Part shown: piece after piece, positions 8,726 through 15,545 of the stretch | Layout: each line of letters opens with the position of its first letter | Numbering within the stretch: position 1 is the first letter of the stretch | DNA from: Bacillota bacterium | Lineage (GTDB): Bacteria; Bacillota; UBA4882; UBA8346 | Direction of reading: 5' to 3' | Length of the DNA stretch: 35,968 bases | Assembly (NCBI GenBank): GCA_023410535.1 | Contig: JAEYPR010000037.1 | Coordinates: forward strand, 1 to 35,968 | Program-made: the position numbers and the translations under genes | The notes under the pieces: generated by a model | What the model was told of the DNA's origin: nothing | Database searches by the model: none | The model's input: the letters and a program-made list of their open reading frames with translations, nothing else

Positions 8726-9362
8726 AGAATCCTCCCACACTAAGCGTTGGCTCGCCGCCAAACCGCGCCGAATTTTCGAGCGAACGGCAACTATCCAGCG
8801 TATGGTTGCACTTTGCGTCTCCGGTGTAACCGCATTCCCAATCCTTCCATTGATAGGGACAGAAGTCCGCCATATAGCGGCGCATCGGGACCCGTTGATT
8901 GGTCGAAAAATCGGCGCCCAGGGTAAAGGTAACCCAAGTAGCGTCGGCTTTGGTCTGCTGCACCGTGAAGGTCTCTTCCAATTCAGCCTCTTCTGACTCC
9001 AAGTGCCCGGCGTGAACGATCCGGAAGATCACTTCCGTGCCGGTCGCGCCATCGGTCTCCTCCAGATAGCGGGAGATGGTCCGGTCGATATTGCAGACCC
9101 GCAGGTCAACCCGGGAGAGTTCCTTGCCGTCTTCGGTGATCTCATCCAGTTGAAAGGGGAATCCGATCCATGTCTTGCCACGCCAGTCAATGTCTTTATT
9201 GTTGTGGACCACCCGGATCACGGTCTTGTCATCTTCTGCCCCGGTCTCTGTTTGGTTGGCTGCTTGCTTGGTTGGAATGTTAATCTCCAGCAAGACCAGA
9301 AAGGGACTGTCATTGACGATCCGGTTCTTTTCTTGGATAATGTCGGGATTAAGTTTGAACAT
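8700..9362 (-). CDS. Lambda L-like minor tail protein with Fe-S cysteines
   Basis: This 220-residue protein matches the lambda gpL family of tail tip proteins. The N-terminal 150 residues are a beta-rich domain beginning MFKLNPDIIQEKN. The C-terminal part has four cysteines at 168, 177, 185 and 192 within CPYQWKDWECGYTG and a following DAKC...DSC segment. These match the ligands of the [4Fe-4S] cluster reported for lambda gpL. The protein joins the distal tail and is needed before J can assemble. A GGGAGGT site lies five bases before the ATG. It is separated from the upstream holin gene by 76 bases, a stretch with a small GCACCC/GGGTGC hairpin (about 9410-9427) that has no U-run on this strand. 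Confidence 0.88.
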   Translation of the reverse strand: MFKLNPDIIQEKNRIVNDSPFLVLLEINIPTKQAANQTETGAEDDKTVIRVVHNNKDIDWRGKTWIGFPFQLDEITEDGKELSRVDLRVCNIDRTISRYLEETDGATGTEVIFRIVHAGHLESEEAELEETFTVQQTKADATWVTFTLGADFSTNQRVPMRRYMADFCPYQWKDWECGYTGDAKCNHTLDSCRSLENSARFGGEPTLSVGGFYASATPPR

Positions 9363-9438
9363 AGTGACCTCCCTTACAATCGTTCCTATTTATTTGACAA
9401 TCGCACCCCAATCCGGGTGCCTTTCTTTAATGCATCCT

Positions 9439-9942
9439 TTATACGTTGCCATCGCTTTCCTGTCCTGCTTGAACCGGGGAAACTCCGGCCGGCTCGCTCA
9501 GCCGTCCCTGAATGGCCCGCATCACTTGGTCGAGAATGGGCAGTTCCTGCCCTTTGGCCCGGCCGATCGCCTGGAGATTCTCCAGGATCGAGTAACTCTC
9601 GGTGAATAGGATAAACCCTTCGATCGCCGCCCGGATAAACAGGGTCAACTCGGCCTGGCTGCATTGGTAGCCCAACGCCAGCAGGAAAAGGTAGGTCCCC
9701 AGTTTGACCAATCCGTGATAGAGCCGCCGGCTGTTAGGCCGTTCGGCCGGATTGATCCAGGCGTTATAAAAACCACTGGCGGTATCGGCCAGCCACAAAA
9801 AGATTACCGCGCCGTAGACCGGACGGAAGGCGACGCCAAACAACAGCTTCAACAGCCATAGTCCGAGTCCCGTCAAGGCTTTGACCATTGGGAACTCGAT
9901 GATCCGCTGCCAGATGTGGAGCAGCAATGCTTTATCATCCAT
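9439..9942 (-). CDS. Phage holin
   Basis: This 167-residue protein has a short cytoplasmic N-terminus and three to four hydrophobic segments (about 21-40, 42-58, 82-96 and possibly 104-116). A conserved WLADTASGFYNAW motif is followed by the basic SRRLYHGLVKLG turn. This is the pattern of the toxin-secretion/phage lysis holin family (phage holin 4). Such proteins form membrane pores that release the endolysin at a set time. The tail after residue 120 is charged and soluble. An exact GGGAGGG site precedes the ATG, and the start overlaps the end of the 47-residue gene by eight bases. Its place between the M-like and L-like tail genes is unusual, since lysis genes normally follow the tail block. 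Confidence 0.85.
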   Translation of the reverse strand: MDDKALLLHIWQRIIEFPMVKALTGLGLWLLKLLFGVAFRPVYGAVIFLWLADTASGFYNAWINPAERPNSRRLYHGLVKLGTYLFLLALGYQCSQAELTLFIRAAIEGFILFTESYSILENLQAIGRAKGQELPILDQVMRAIQGRLSEPAGVSPVQAGQESDGNV

Positions 9943-10078
9943 CGTTATCCCTCCCGTCCCGCGCGGATTCGCCGCGCCGGTCTTGACGTTGGGACGGTTC
10001 TTGCGTTCCGACTGCGACGGCCCGCGCCTGCCATAATTCTTGGAGTACTTGCGTCTGGTAGTAAAATGCTTGCTTCAT
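9935..10078 (-). CDS. Small 47-residue protein upstream of the holin
   Basis: The frame opens at an ATG with an AGGAG site seven bases upstream, and its stop overlaps the holin start by eight bases, so it is probably translated and coupled to the holin. The product starts MKQAFYYQTQVLQELWQAR, an amphipathic helix, and ends in a very hydrophilic Arg/Asp/Gln tail. There is no membrane segment. I do not recognise a family. Genes of this size just before phage holins often encode short tail-linked or lysis-control proteins, but nothing in the sequence fixes its role. A longer in-frame version starting at 10135 lacks a binding site. Confidence 0.55.
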   Translation of the reverse strand: MKQAFYYQTQVLQELWQARAVAVGTQEPSQRQDRRGESARDGRDNDG

Positions 10079-10103
10079 GAGTATCACTCCTACAATCGCT
10101 TCT

Positions 10104-10322
10104 TCAACAGGGCCCGGTCGGCTTGGTTTCGACAACCGCTTGGCCTACCGCCCCCAGCATCACATCACGGCGGCGCGGGAAACGTTCGGCGACCCGCTGC
10201 CGCCAGGCGGCCAATTCTTCCGCCCCGGCCTCCCGGTCCTTCAACCGGATAAACTCGCAGACCAATTCCGCGACCGCTTCCCGCTCAGCCGGGGTGAGTT
10301 GCCGCTCGGATGCTTCAATCAT
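10104..10322 (-). CDS. Small helical 72-residue protein, unknown
   Basis: The ATG at 10322 follows an AAAGGTGG site at a spacing of seven bases, which is why I prefer it to an upstream in-frame start at 10373. The product is charged and predicted helical (LTPAEREAVAELVCEFIRLKDRE, then EELAAWRQRVAERF), with one cysteine in the middle and one at the C-terminal end. I do not recognise a family. It forms a small cassette with the 47-residue gene (25 bases away) and the holin. An intrinsic terminator separates this cassette from the upstream M-like gene. Confidence 0.6.
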   Translation of the reverse strand: MIEASERQLTPAEREAVAELVCEFIRLKDREAGAEELAAWRQRVAERFPRRRDVMLGAVGQAVVETKPTGPC

Positions 10323-10354
10323 GGCAATGCCACCTTTCCAATGTTTAAATTGGG

Positions 10355-10384
10355 AAAAACTAAAGGGCGGCAAATTCGCCGCCC
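10355..10384 (-). terminator. Intrinsic terminator between M-like gene and lysis cassette
   Basis: On the minus strand GGGCGGC, a six-base loop and GCCGCCC form a perfect seven-base-pair stem followed by TTTAGTTTTT. It lies between the stop of the M-like gene and the 72-residue gene, inside what is otherwise a continuous tail gene run. Confidence 0.7.
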
Positions 10385-10421
10385 CGATGGTGATGCCGCT
10401 TTCTACGTTTCAGCCCTTCCC

Positions 10422-10775
10422 TTAAATCTCGCACAAAGTCACTTCCCCGGACCAAAGGCCGGGAGCGACATTCTTAAACGACTGCTTCTCCGCAAACCGC
10501 ACCTTGTACGGTTCACCGCCAGTTACCGGATGGGTCCAGTCGAACGCCATGCTTTTACCTTTGGCGGTATCCCGCCAAAATTGAATCAGCTTTTGATAAT
10601 CGGCGTCCGGCAAAGCATTCCAGGTGAGCACCCATTTGCCGCGCGAGCGGGTGAAACGGGGCCGGCTGATTTGGGACCCGTCCTCAAATTCACTGATCAG
10701 GCCGACATCCTCCCACTCTTCGGTCAACGGATAGACCGGTTTGGCGATATCGGGAAATCGAATAGTTTGACTCAT
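10422..10775 (-). CDS. Minor tail protein, lambda M-like
   Basis: This 117-residue beta-rich protein has a strand pattern like the lambda gpM family: a central KWVLTWNALPDADYQKLIQFWRDT segment and a late KVRFAEKQSFKNV...WSGEVTL segment. It lies right after the tape measure and before L in transcription order, which is where M sits in lambda. In lambda, gpM and gpL form the ring that receives the tube at the tail tip. The start has a GGGAGGT site that overlaps the tape measure stop codon, five bases before the ATG, so the two are coupled. The assignment rests on position plus general resemblance and is weaker than for L, K and J. Confidence 0.7.
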   Translation of the reverse strand: MSQTIRFPDIAKPVYPLTEEWEDVGLISEFEDGSQISRPRFTRSRGKWVLTWNALPDADYQKLIQFWRDTAKGKSMAFDWTHPVTGGEPYKVRFAEKQSFKNVAPGLWSGEVTLCEI

Positions 10776-10780
10776 TTTCG

Positions 10781-12595
10781 CTACCTCCCCGCATAAATGA
10801 CATCGCGCACGCCGCCGACGTTGCGCGCCAAAGCGTCCAACCAGACGTCGACCACGTAACGTTGGCCGTCAAAGTGCGACTCCTGTTTGGCCGAGACCTG
10901 TTGGCCGCTGTTGTTGATCACGTTGACCGTGACCGACGGCGCGGCCGCGCCGGAGTCGGCCAAACCGCCCAATTTGTGATTGGGAATGATTGTCCCCGAC
11001 GTGTTGGGTACGAAGACTTCCGGACCGCGTTCGCCAACGATGTAGGGACCGCTGCCGGCGACCGGTCCGCCTTCGGCATAAAAGCCGAACATACTCATAA
11101 TCGAACTGGTCATTAGTTTTGTAAACTGACTCATTATCTGGTTGTTGAATGACTGCAAGATGCTATCGGCGAAACTCTTGAAATAATCGCCAAAGCTCTT
11201 CATCTTACCCGCCAAGGCATCACTGAAAACGCTGTTCAGCATATTTTCCATCGGCTGTTTGGCCCGTTCCTTCAGATCGGGCCAGACGTCTTTGGCATTG
11301 CCGGCAGTGCCTGTACCATTACCGCCACCCGTACCTGCGTTGCCGGTTTGGGTATTGTTATCATCTCCGGTAGGTGGAGTAGAACCGGTTTTAGTAGTGG
11401 CATCTTCTTTTAAAGCGTTTTCGAAATACCTGGTAATTGCAGCGGTAAGCGCTTCAAATTTGGTTGTGACGTCTTTGAAAGCTTCGTTGATTATATCTTG
11501 CAACTGATTGTTTTGAGATACATCTGACGAGGGAATGGTTTCTTTCTGACTGACATCGCCCTTTGCAGGTTCAACAGGTAGAAATTTAGGGAAATATTCG
11601 TCCATTTTTTGAAAGACATTACTAACTGTTTGATTTATAGCATTGGTTGATTCAAGTATCGAATTTACTACCCCACTTGTAGCAGTGGCACCTTGGTTCG
11701 CTGGTGTTACCGCTGCTTGAGTTTGAGATGAATTCTGTGGGCTTACTTGTGTTGATGGTTGCGATGGTTGATTTATCGTTGTTTTAGTTGGGGTGGGTTT
11801 ATCTATCGAAGTCTTTTTTTCACCAAATGCTTGTTCCTGATTTAACTGAAGCAAATGAGGTATTTGTTCAATGGTTACAAATTGGGCAAGGTATCCTTGT
11901 AAACCTTTAATTTGTTGGTCTAAACTATCATTAGCTGCAGTAAAGTTACCGCCTGTATTAACAAGTCCGTCTTTCTCGGCTTGTTTCAGAACTTCTTGCG
12001 CTTTTGAATAATTTCCCGCTTTTTGATATTTTTGATATTCTGTCATTTTATCACGAAGCCGGTTTTGTTTATCTACTAAGGAAGCTAGTAGTTTGTTTTT
12101 TGATTCTAGTTCAGCATCGGTTTTTTTCATGGCATCGTTGATATTTTTATAACCGTTATCGTCAAGGATTTGTTTTAAATCCCGTTGCCACTCATTAAAA
12201 ATGTTAGCCTCGACCTTTTTCGCACTTTTGATATCAACGATCGGTTGTTTCGTGGTATTATCATAACCCACGATTACATTTCCCCAACCCTTACTAAGCT
12301 CGATAATTTTATCTCTTACTTTCGTTAACTCCGGATCTGTTTTCTTAACATTTTGTTTGAGCATCGTTTCATATTTACTAATGTATGCTCCAAGTTCAGT
12401 GCCTTGTTTCCGCTCTTTTTCCGCATCTTTAAAAAGCACGTTAGAACGATATAGTCGATCCGTTGTTACTTTAAACATCTCAGTTGCTTGGTCAATTACC
12501 GGCTTGAGGTCCTTATAAACTCCTTCGGCTTTTTTTACACCCTCATAAACTTCATAAGCAACCTGTAATCCCTTGATTAATTGCGCAAAAGCCAT
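10781..12595 (-). CDS. Tape measure protein
   Basis: The 604-residue product sets tail length and is the scaffold around which the tube polymerises. Residues 1-280 are charged and helical with coiled-coil segments. The centre (about 280-440) is a low-complexity Gln/Thr/Ser/Gly linker. The C-terminal 170 residues carry the typical end of lambda H-type tape measures: KSFADSILQSFNNQIM, then FYAEGGPVAGSGPYIVGERG, PEVFVP and SGTIIPN. I chose the ATG at 12595 because it follows a GGAGGG site and overlaps the stop of the GT gene (TAATG); an in-frame start 21 codons upstream lacks support. It is shorter than lambda H (853 residues), so a tail shorter than lambda's is expected. Base composition changes sharply near 11.35 kb, with the 3' end GC-rich and the rest AT-rich, which suggests a mosaic gene. 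Confidence 0.9.
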   Translation of the reverse strand: MAFAQLIKGLQVAYEVYEGVKKAEGVYKDLKPVIDQATEMFKVTTDRLYRSNVLFKDAEKERKQGTELGAYISKYETMLKQNVKKTDPELTKVRDKIIELSKGWGNVIVGYDNTTKQPIVDIKSAKKVEANIFNEWQRDLKQILDDNGYKNINDAMKKTDAELESKNKLLASLVDKQNRLRDKMTEYQKYQKAGNYSKAQEVLKQAEKDGLVNTGGNFTAANDSLDQQIKGLQGYLAQFVTIEQIPHLLQLNQEQAFGEKKTSIDKPTPTKTTINQPSQPSTQVSPQNSSQTQAAVTPANQGATATSGVVNSILESTNAINQTVSNVFQKMDEYFPKFLPVEPAKGDVSQKETIPSSDVSQNNQLQDIINEAFKDVTTKFEALTAAITRYFENALKEDATTKTGSTPPTGDDNNTQTGNAGTGGGNGTGTAGNAKDVWPDLKERAKQPMENMLNSVFSDALAGKMKSFGDYFKSFADSILQSFNNQIMSQFTKLMTSSIMSMFGFYAEGGPVAGSGPYIVGERGPEVFVPNTSGTIIPNHKLGGLADSGAAAPSVTVNVINNSGQQVSAKQESHFDGQRYVVDVWLDALARNVGGVRDVIYAGR

Positions 12596-13184
12596 TACTT
12601 GTCTCCCTCCTTCCATTGTCTTGTTAACTGAAATGTTTCTAATATGCGCAATTTCCAAAACAGCGCTGGTGTTATTTCAATCCAGTTCATATCGGCAATT
12701 TTGAAAACAGCTGGATAGTCCAGTCCAGTCATTATTCCCATATCCATCCGCCATTGTGAATTAACGAAAGACCACAAACGCCAAACTACATGATTTGAAG
12801 GTAAAAGGGCCGGACATTGGTCTTTACAATTGAAACAATCGAGCAATGGGTTATTGGCCTGTTCACGGGATTTACGGCAGACGGCACAGTATTCGCTGTG
12901 GCCGTCTGCCCACCAGGACCAGACCATTAAGAGTTTTTTTCTTCTTCTTCCGTGACCCGATATGTTAATTGATACGTTTTCGTTGACAACTCGAGACAAG
13001 CTGAGTATGGAATATTACTAAAATCAGTGTCTTTATAAACTTTATCCATGATCCAATCCACCAACTCGGCGTTTTTTTTCATTGTAATAGCGCCTTCAAT
13101 AAACGCCGGATCCAAGCCGGCGGCGCGTAAGGCTTTGATCTCGCTCCGGGTCAGCGCCCGGGCTTTCGGTAAGGTCCCGTTCAT
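12595..13184 (-). CDS. Tail assembly chaperone GT, -1 frameshift product
   Basis: Reading starts with the G frame at 13184 and shifts to -1 at the A AAA AAC heptamer (12933-12939). It then continues through an open frame to the TAA at 12595, giving about 196 residues. After the shift the protein reads KKLLMVWSWWADGHSEYC. It carries two CxxC pairs, CAVC and CFNC, about 13 residues apart, resembling a zinc-binding knuckle. The last 50 residues are aromatic-rich and helical. In lambda and most siphoviruses the G-T protein, made in small amount by the same kind of shift, recruits tube subunits to the tape measure. The extension has no convincing start of its own: the ATG at 12999 lies inside G without a binding site, and an internal ATG (12924) has only a weak one. 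The stop overlaps the tape measure start. Confidence 0.82.
12876..12910 (-). promoter_or_regulatory. RNA hairpin downstream of the frameshift site
   Basis: On the minus strand GGCAGACGGC pairs perfectly with GCCGTCTGCC. The inner CACAG and CTGTG also pair with one bulged base, leaving the loop CGAATA. The stem begins 22 bases after the slippery heptamer, which is farther than the usual five to nine for a frameshift stimulator. The length and perfection of the stem inside a coding region still stand out. Confidence 0.6.
12927..13184 (-). CDS. Tail assembly chaperone G-like protein
   Basis: The 85-residue product lies between the tail tube and tape measure genes, the position of gene G in lambda-like tails. 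It begins MNGTLPKARALTRSEIKALRAAGLDPAFIEGA, is helical and charged, and ends in Glu-Glu-Glu-Glu-Lys-Asn-Ser just after the slippery heptamer. Such proteins coat the tape measure before tube assembly and are absent from the finished particle. An AGGAGG site lies ten bases before the ATG. It is short for the family (lambda G is 140 residues), although Bacillota homologues are often near 100. Its last codons are where ribosomes can slip into the GT frame. Confidence 0.8.
   Translation of the reverse strand: MNGTLPKARALTRSEIKALRAAGLDPAFIEGAITMKKNAELVDWIMDKVYKDTDFSNIPYSACLELSTKTYQLTYRVTEEEEKNS
12933..12939 (-). promoter_or_regulatory. Programmed -1 frameshift heptamer A AAA AAC
   Basis: In the G frame the codons read GAA AAA AAC TCT TAA, so the heptamer has the canonical X XXY YYZ spacing two codons before the stop. 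The -1 frame is open from well before this point to 12595. Seven consecutive A residues precede the C. Confidence 0.8.
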
Positions 13185-13283
13185 TCTGAAAAATCCTCCT
13201 TATGATCGTTGCATTATCCAATGATAATTGGTTGTTAATTTTTCGTTCTTGGTTTTTCGTCTTTTATACGTACAATCGATCAT

Positions 13284-13370
13284 GGCGCCCCCTCGCTACG
13301 CAGTCGGAGAGAGGGGGATTGTACCATGTTTCGGCCGGCACCGTCGGGCCGCAGGGGGGTGAGTTGGGCC
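13284..13370 (-). repeat. Dispersed repeat of about 88 bp, copy 1
   Basis: Read on the minus strand this begins GGCCCAACTCACCCC, has CTGCGGCCCGACGGTGCC in the middle and ends in CCCCCTC, a 16-base loop and GAGGGGG. The same order of blocks occurs at 34745-34832 on the other strand. It fills most of the 216-base gap between the tube and G genes, and its terminal stem could attenuate transcription between them. Confidence 0.6.
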
Positions 13371-13400
13371 TCTTCACGGAGACTGCCTTGGCAATCCCGC

Positions 13401-14348
13401 TTATAAATAACTCACCTGTCCGTTCTTCAAGGTCGCCACCAACGCCGCGTTTTGAGCGTTGTTGCCGAAGAAAGCCCGGTACGGCAGATCGATCAGGATG
13501 CCTTTGGAACCTTCGATGCCGGGGGAGTTCCGTTCGTAGACCACTTCCGGGAGGAGCAACTCCAGGCTGTGGGCGCCGTTGGTCAACTTAAACGACAGCG
13601 AGGACTCGGTGCCGTTCAAGGCTTTGTCGAGCAGCGTTTTGCTGTCGAAGAACGCTTTGATGTTGCCGGAGATCTTCATCAGACCTTCAGGAAGTTCGCT
13701 GCGGCAGCCGGCGTTGCCCACGGCGTAGTTGTCGCCTTCCAGACCGAACTCAATGTTGACGGTGGCGTTGGTGACGGTGGCGATGTTGGCGCCGCCTTCC
13801 TGGATGGTGGCTTGATAGTTGCTGAAACGGTTAAAGACCGGGCTGGTCGGGGTCGCCGCAAAAGCGGCGGTCGCCACGGTCTCTTTAGCGCCCAAAACGT
13901 CGATGTTGGCGACCAATTCGGCGTCGCCGCCCAGAGTCAGGCCGAACTTCGAGACTTTACAGCCGTTAAAGAGCTCATAGACGCCGATATCGGTGAAGCC
14001 TTGCTCCAGCACCAACGACGGTTGGGTTAATCCGGGTTTGAAGACGTGGGTGTACGGGTCGGCCGAGCCGGTGGTGGTCGGCGCGCCAAACATCGCTTTC
14101 AACCAGTAACCGATCGCCACTTCATCGACGGGGACTACGATCGCGCCCGAGACGTCGACGTTGCCGCGCAACGGTTCCGAAGGGTCGCGCCGGCCGGTGA
14201 TGGTATTGGCCTCGATGAAATTCTGTTTCGATTTGACCTGCGCGGTATTGACCGGAAGTTTGATCCCGGCCGGGCTAGCCGGGGTTTGGCCGTAGGCGGA
14301 CTCGAACGCCGCGACCAATTGGGCTTTAAAACCTTTTGCTTGTGCCAT
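13401..14348 (-). CDS. Major tail tube protein
   Basis: The 315-residue product has the features of siphovirus tube proteins (lambda V counterpart). It starts MAQAKGFKAQLVAAFESAYGQ, followed by repeated strands such as EANTITGRRDPSEPLRGNVD, VPVDEVAIGYWLKAMFGAP and PYTHVFKPG, and a second half that repeats the same fold (NRFSNYQATIQ...VTNATVNIEFGLE). Stacked hexamers of this protein form the hollow tail. The two-lobed length fits a tube subunit with an extra domain. The ATG at 14348 follows a perfect AGGAGGT site at nine bases; the frame remains open upstream to 14543 but that part overlaps the preceding gene in another frame and is not credible. GC-rich codon use matches the neighbouring completion protein. 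Confidence 0.88.
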   Translation of the reverse strand: MAQAKGFKAQLVAAFESAYGQTPASPAGIKLPVNTAQVKSKQNFIEANTITGRRDPSEPLRGNVDVSGAIVVPVDEVAIGYWLKAMFGAPTTTGSADPYTHVFKPGLTQPSLVLEQGFTDIGVYELFNGCKVSKFGLTLGGDAELVANIDVLGAKETVATAAFAATPTSPVFNRFSNYQATIQEGGANIATVTNATVNIEFGLEGDNYAVGNAGCRSELPEGLMKISGNIKAFFDSKTLLDKALNGTESSLSFKLTNGAHSLELLLPEVVYERNSPGIEGSKGILIDLPYRAFFGNNAQNAALVATLKNGQVSYL

Positions 14349-14362
14349 TGTTAAATGACCTC

Positions 14363-14845
14363 CTAATATACGATATTTCCGCCCATGGCGGGTACAAGAT
14401 AAATCTTCGCTTCCAAACTCCCCTCGAAACGGGGGAGGGTGAGGCTCTCCGGAGCCGGAAGTTGATACTTCACATAGGAAAGCGGGTGTTCGGCGCTGGC
14501 TGACGCCAACTCGGCCAGGATCAGTTGACCCAGGCGATCGCAATCGGCCAGGCCGGCCAGTTCGGTGACGGCGCCGGTGACGGTTTGCGCGGAGTTGACC
14601 ACCGCCCAGCGCACCAAGACGGTGTAACGGTACTGCCGGTATTCGGTCCCTTCGGTCTTGCGGACCGGCTGGATGACGATGAACGGGCAGTCCTCGTCCT
14701 GCGGCGGCGCGGCGGCGTCAGTCCCGAGGTAGATCCGGGGCGATTTGCCAAACCGGGTCTGACAGAAATCGTTCACCGCCGCGCTGGCCTGCAACCGGTC
14801 GCGCCACCGGGCCACGATATCGGAGAGTAAAATGCCTGGAATCAT
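14363..14845 (-). CDS. Tail completion/terminator candidate
   Basis: The 160-residue product lies immediately before the tube gene, where tail terminator (lambda U) or minor Z-type proteins are found. It starts MIPGILLSDIVARWRDRLQ with an amphipathic helix. Beta strands follow (RIYLGTDAAAPP, CPFIVIQPVRKTEGTEYRQYRYTVLVRWAV), then a long helix (VTELAGLADCDRLGQLILAELA) and a last strand pair ending in GNIVY. This alpha/beta order fits the U/gp17-type terminator fold that caps the tube, but no diagnostic motif is present. The ATG at 14845 has an AAGGAA site; the in-frame start 14 codons upstream does not. A small hairpin (GTCGCTC/GAGCGAC) lies just upstream at about 14863-14884. Confidence 0.6.
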   Translation of the reverse strand: MIPGILLSDIVARWRDRLQASAAVNDFCQTRFGKSPRIYLGTDAAAPPQDEDCPFIVIQPVRKTEGTEYRQYRYTVLVRWAVVNSAQTVTGAVTELAGLADCDRLGQLILAELASASAEHPLSYVKYQLPAPESLTLPRFEGSLEAKIYLVPAMGGNIVY

Positions 14846-14981
14846 TGGATTCCTTCCCTTCCGTCGCTCCCTTACGGCGAGCGACAAGCTTCAAGTAAAA
14901 AAATCACAAACCGGCCCGCTGACTGCCGGCCCAAAATAATTATTGCGGGAGCCCGTTTCAGAGGCCGGTTTGAATTGTGGT

Positions 14982-15016
14982 AAAAAAGGCGCGGGAGCGG
15001 TCCGGTCCGCTCCCGC
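14982..15016 (-). terminator. Strong intrinsic terminator after the 105-residue gene
   Basis: On the minus strand GCGGGAGCGG and CCGCTCCCGC form a perfect ten-base-pair stem with a six-base loop, followed by GCC and six T residues. It lies about 50 bases after the 105-residue gene and before the rest of the tail genes. A second copy of GCTCCCGC follows at 14945-14952 and could pair with the same 5' arm instead. Confidence 0.85.
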
Positions 15017-15065
15017 AAAATCAATTATTGGAGGAAATAATCATGTCACAGTCAGTAAACGACTC

Positions 15066-15383
15066 TTAAAACTGATCGACAATCCCAAACTCGCGCCAAG
15101 TTTCGTTCGGCAACGCCAACTTGACGATCTTGCGCGCCCGGCGGTAACCGTTGTACAACTTCTGCTGCGCGGCCTGGCGTTCTTTGGTCTTCTCCATCAA
15201 CCGGGCCTTGAGAGCCTGCTGTTCGCTGTTGAGATCGATAAACTGCTGCAAATCCGCGGCGTAATCGCTGATAAACGCCGTATCGAGGCTCATCCGGGAG
15301 ACCGCTTCCGCATGAGCGCCCAACCCGCTCAGCATCAGATTGCCCGCCGCCATCAGACCGGCAATGCTTTGAACTTCATCCAT
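15066..15383 (-). CDS. Unknown 105-residue helical protein at the head of the tail operon
   Basis: The start is secure: AAAGGAGGT lies seven bases before the ATG. The product is almost entirely helical. Residues 1-30 are hydrophobic and small-residue-rich (IAGLMAAGNLMLSGLGAHAEA), and about 35-85 form a charged amphipathic or coiled-coil stretch with many Lys, Arg and Gln. There is no signal peptide, cysteine or catalytic motif. It is the first gene after the two-terminator leader and is followed by a strong terminator, so it is isolated from both sides. It could be a small tail or connector protein or a regulator acting on the terminators. I do not recognise it. Confidence 0.75.
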   Translation of the reverse strand: MDEVQSIAGLMAAGNLMLSGLGAHAEAVSRMSLDTAFISDYAADLQQFIDLNSEQQALKARLMEKTKERQAAQQKLYNGYRRARKIVKLALPNETWREFGIVDQF

Positions 15384-15412
15384 TCACTCACCTCCTTTCG
15401 AATTGAGAGCAC

Positions 15413-15449
15413 AAAAAAATGCCTTTCACAACGATTTGAAAGGCATTTT
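15413..15449 (-). terminator. Intrinsic terminator in the tail operon leader (second)
   Basis: On the minus strand AAAATGCCTTTC, a ten-base loop and GAAAGGCATTTT form a 12-base-pair stem running into seven T residues. It ends only about 30 bases before the start codon of the 105-residue gene. Confidence 0.85.
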
Positions 15450-15471
15450 GGGGAAAGCAATCGCTTGGATC

Positions 15472-15507
15472 AAAAAACCCGCATGCCAACTTCCGGCAGG
15501 CGGGTTT
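15472..15507 (-). terminator. Intrinsic terminator in the tail operon leader (first)
   Basis: On the minus strand AACCCGC and GCGGGTT flank a 17-base loop that can itself pair in part (TGCCGG and TTGGCA). Six T residues follow. It begins about 15 bases after the start point expected from the -10 box at 15528-15533. Confidence 0.7.
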
Positions 15508-15527
15508 CCCAACTTTTCGATATTATT

Positions 15528-15533
15528 ATTATA
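15528..15533 (-). promoter_or_regulatory. TATAAT -10 box, probable activator-dependent tail promoter
   Basis: The minus strand has a perfect TATAAT in an AT-rich stretch, the only clear promoter element before the tail genes. At the -35 position there is no TTGACA-like hexamer. Instead the last of three GGTACAAA-type repeats covers it, as expected for a promoter that needs a bound activator. Confidence 0.55.
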
Positions 15534-15545
15534 ACTCGGCAAACC

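Noticed and set aside
12595..12999. Independent 134-codon gene starting at 12999
   Set aside because: Its first part lies within the G gene in another frame and lacks a ribosome binding site. The frameshift reading explains the downstream part fully.
15043..15069. Eight-codon plus-strand frame with a GGAGG site
   Set aside because: The binding site is convincing, but the peptide is tiny, nothing follows it on that strand and it overlaps the end of the 105-residue gene. Probably chance.
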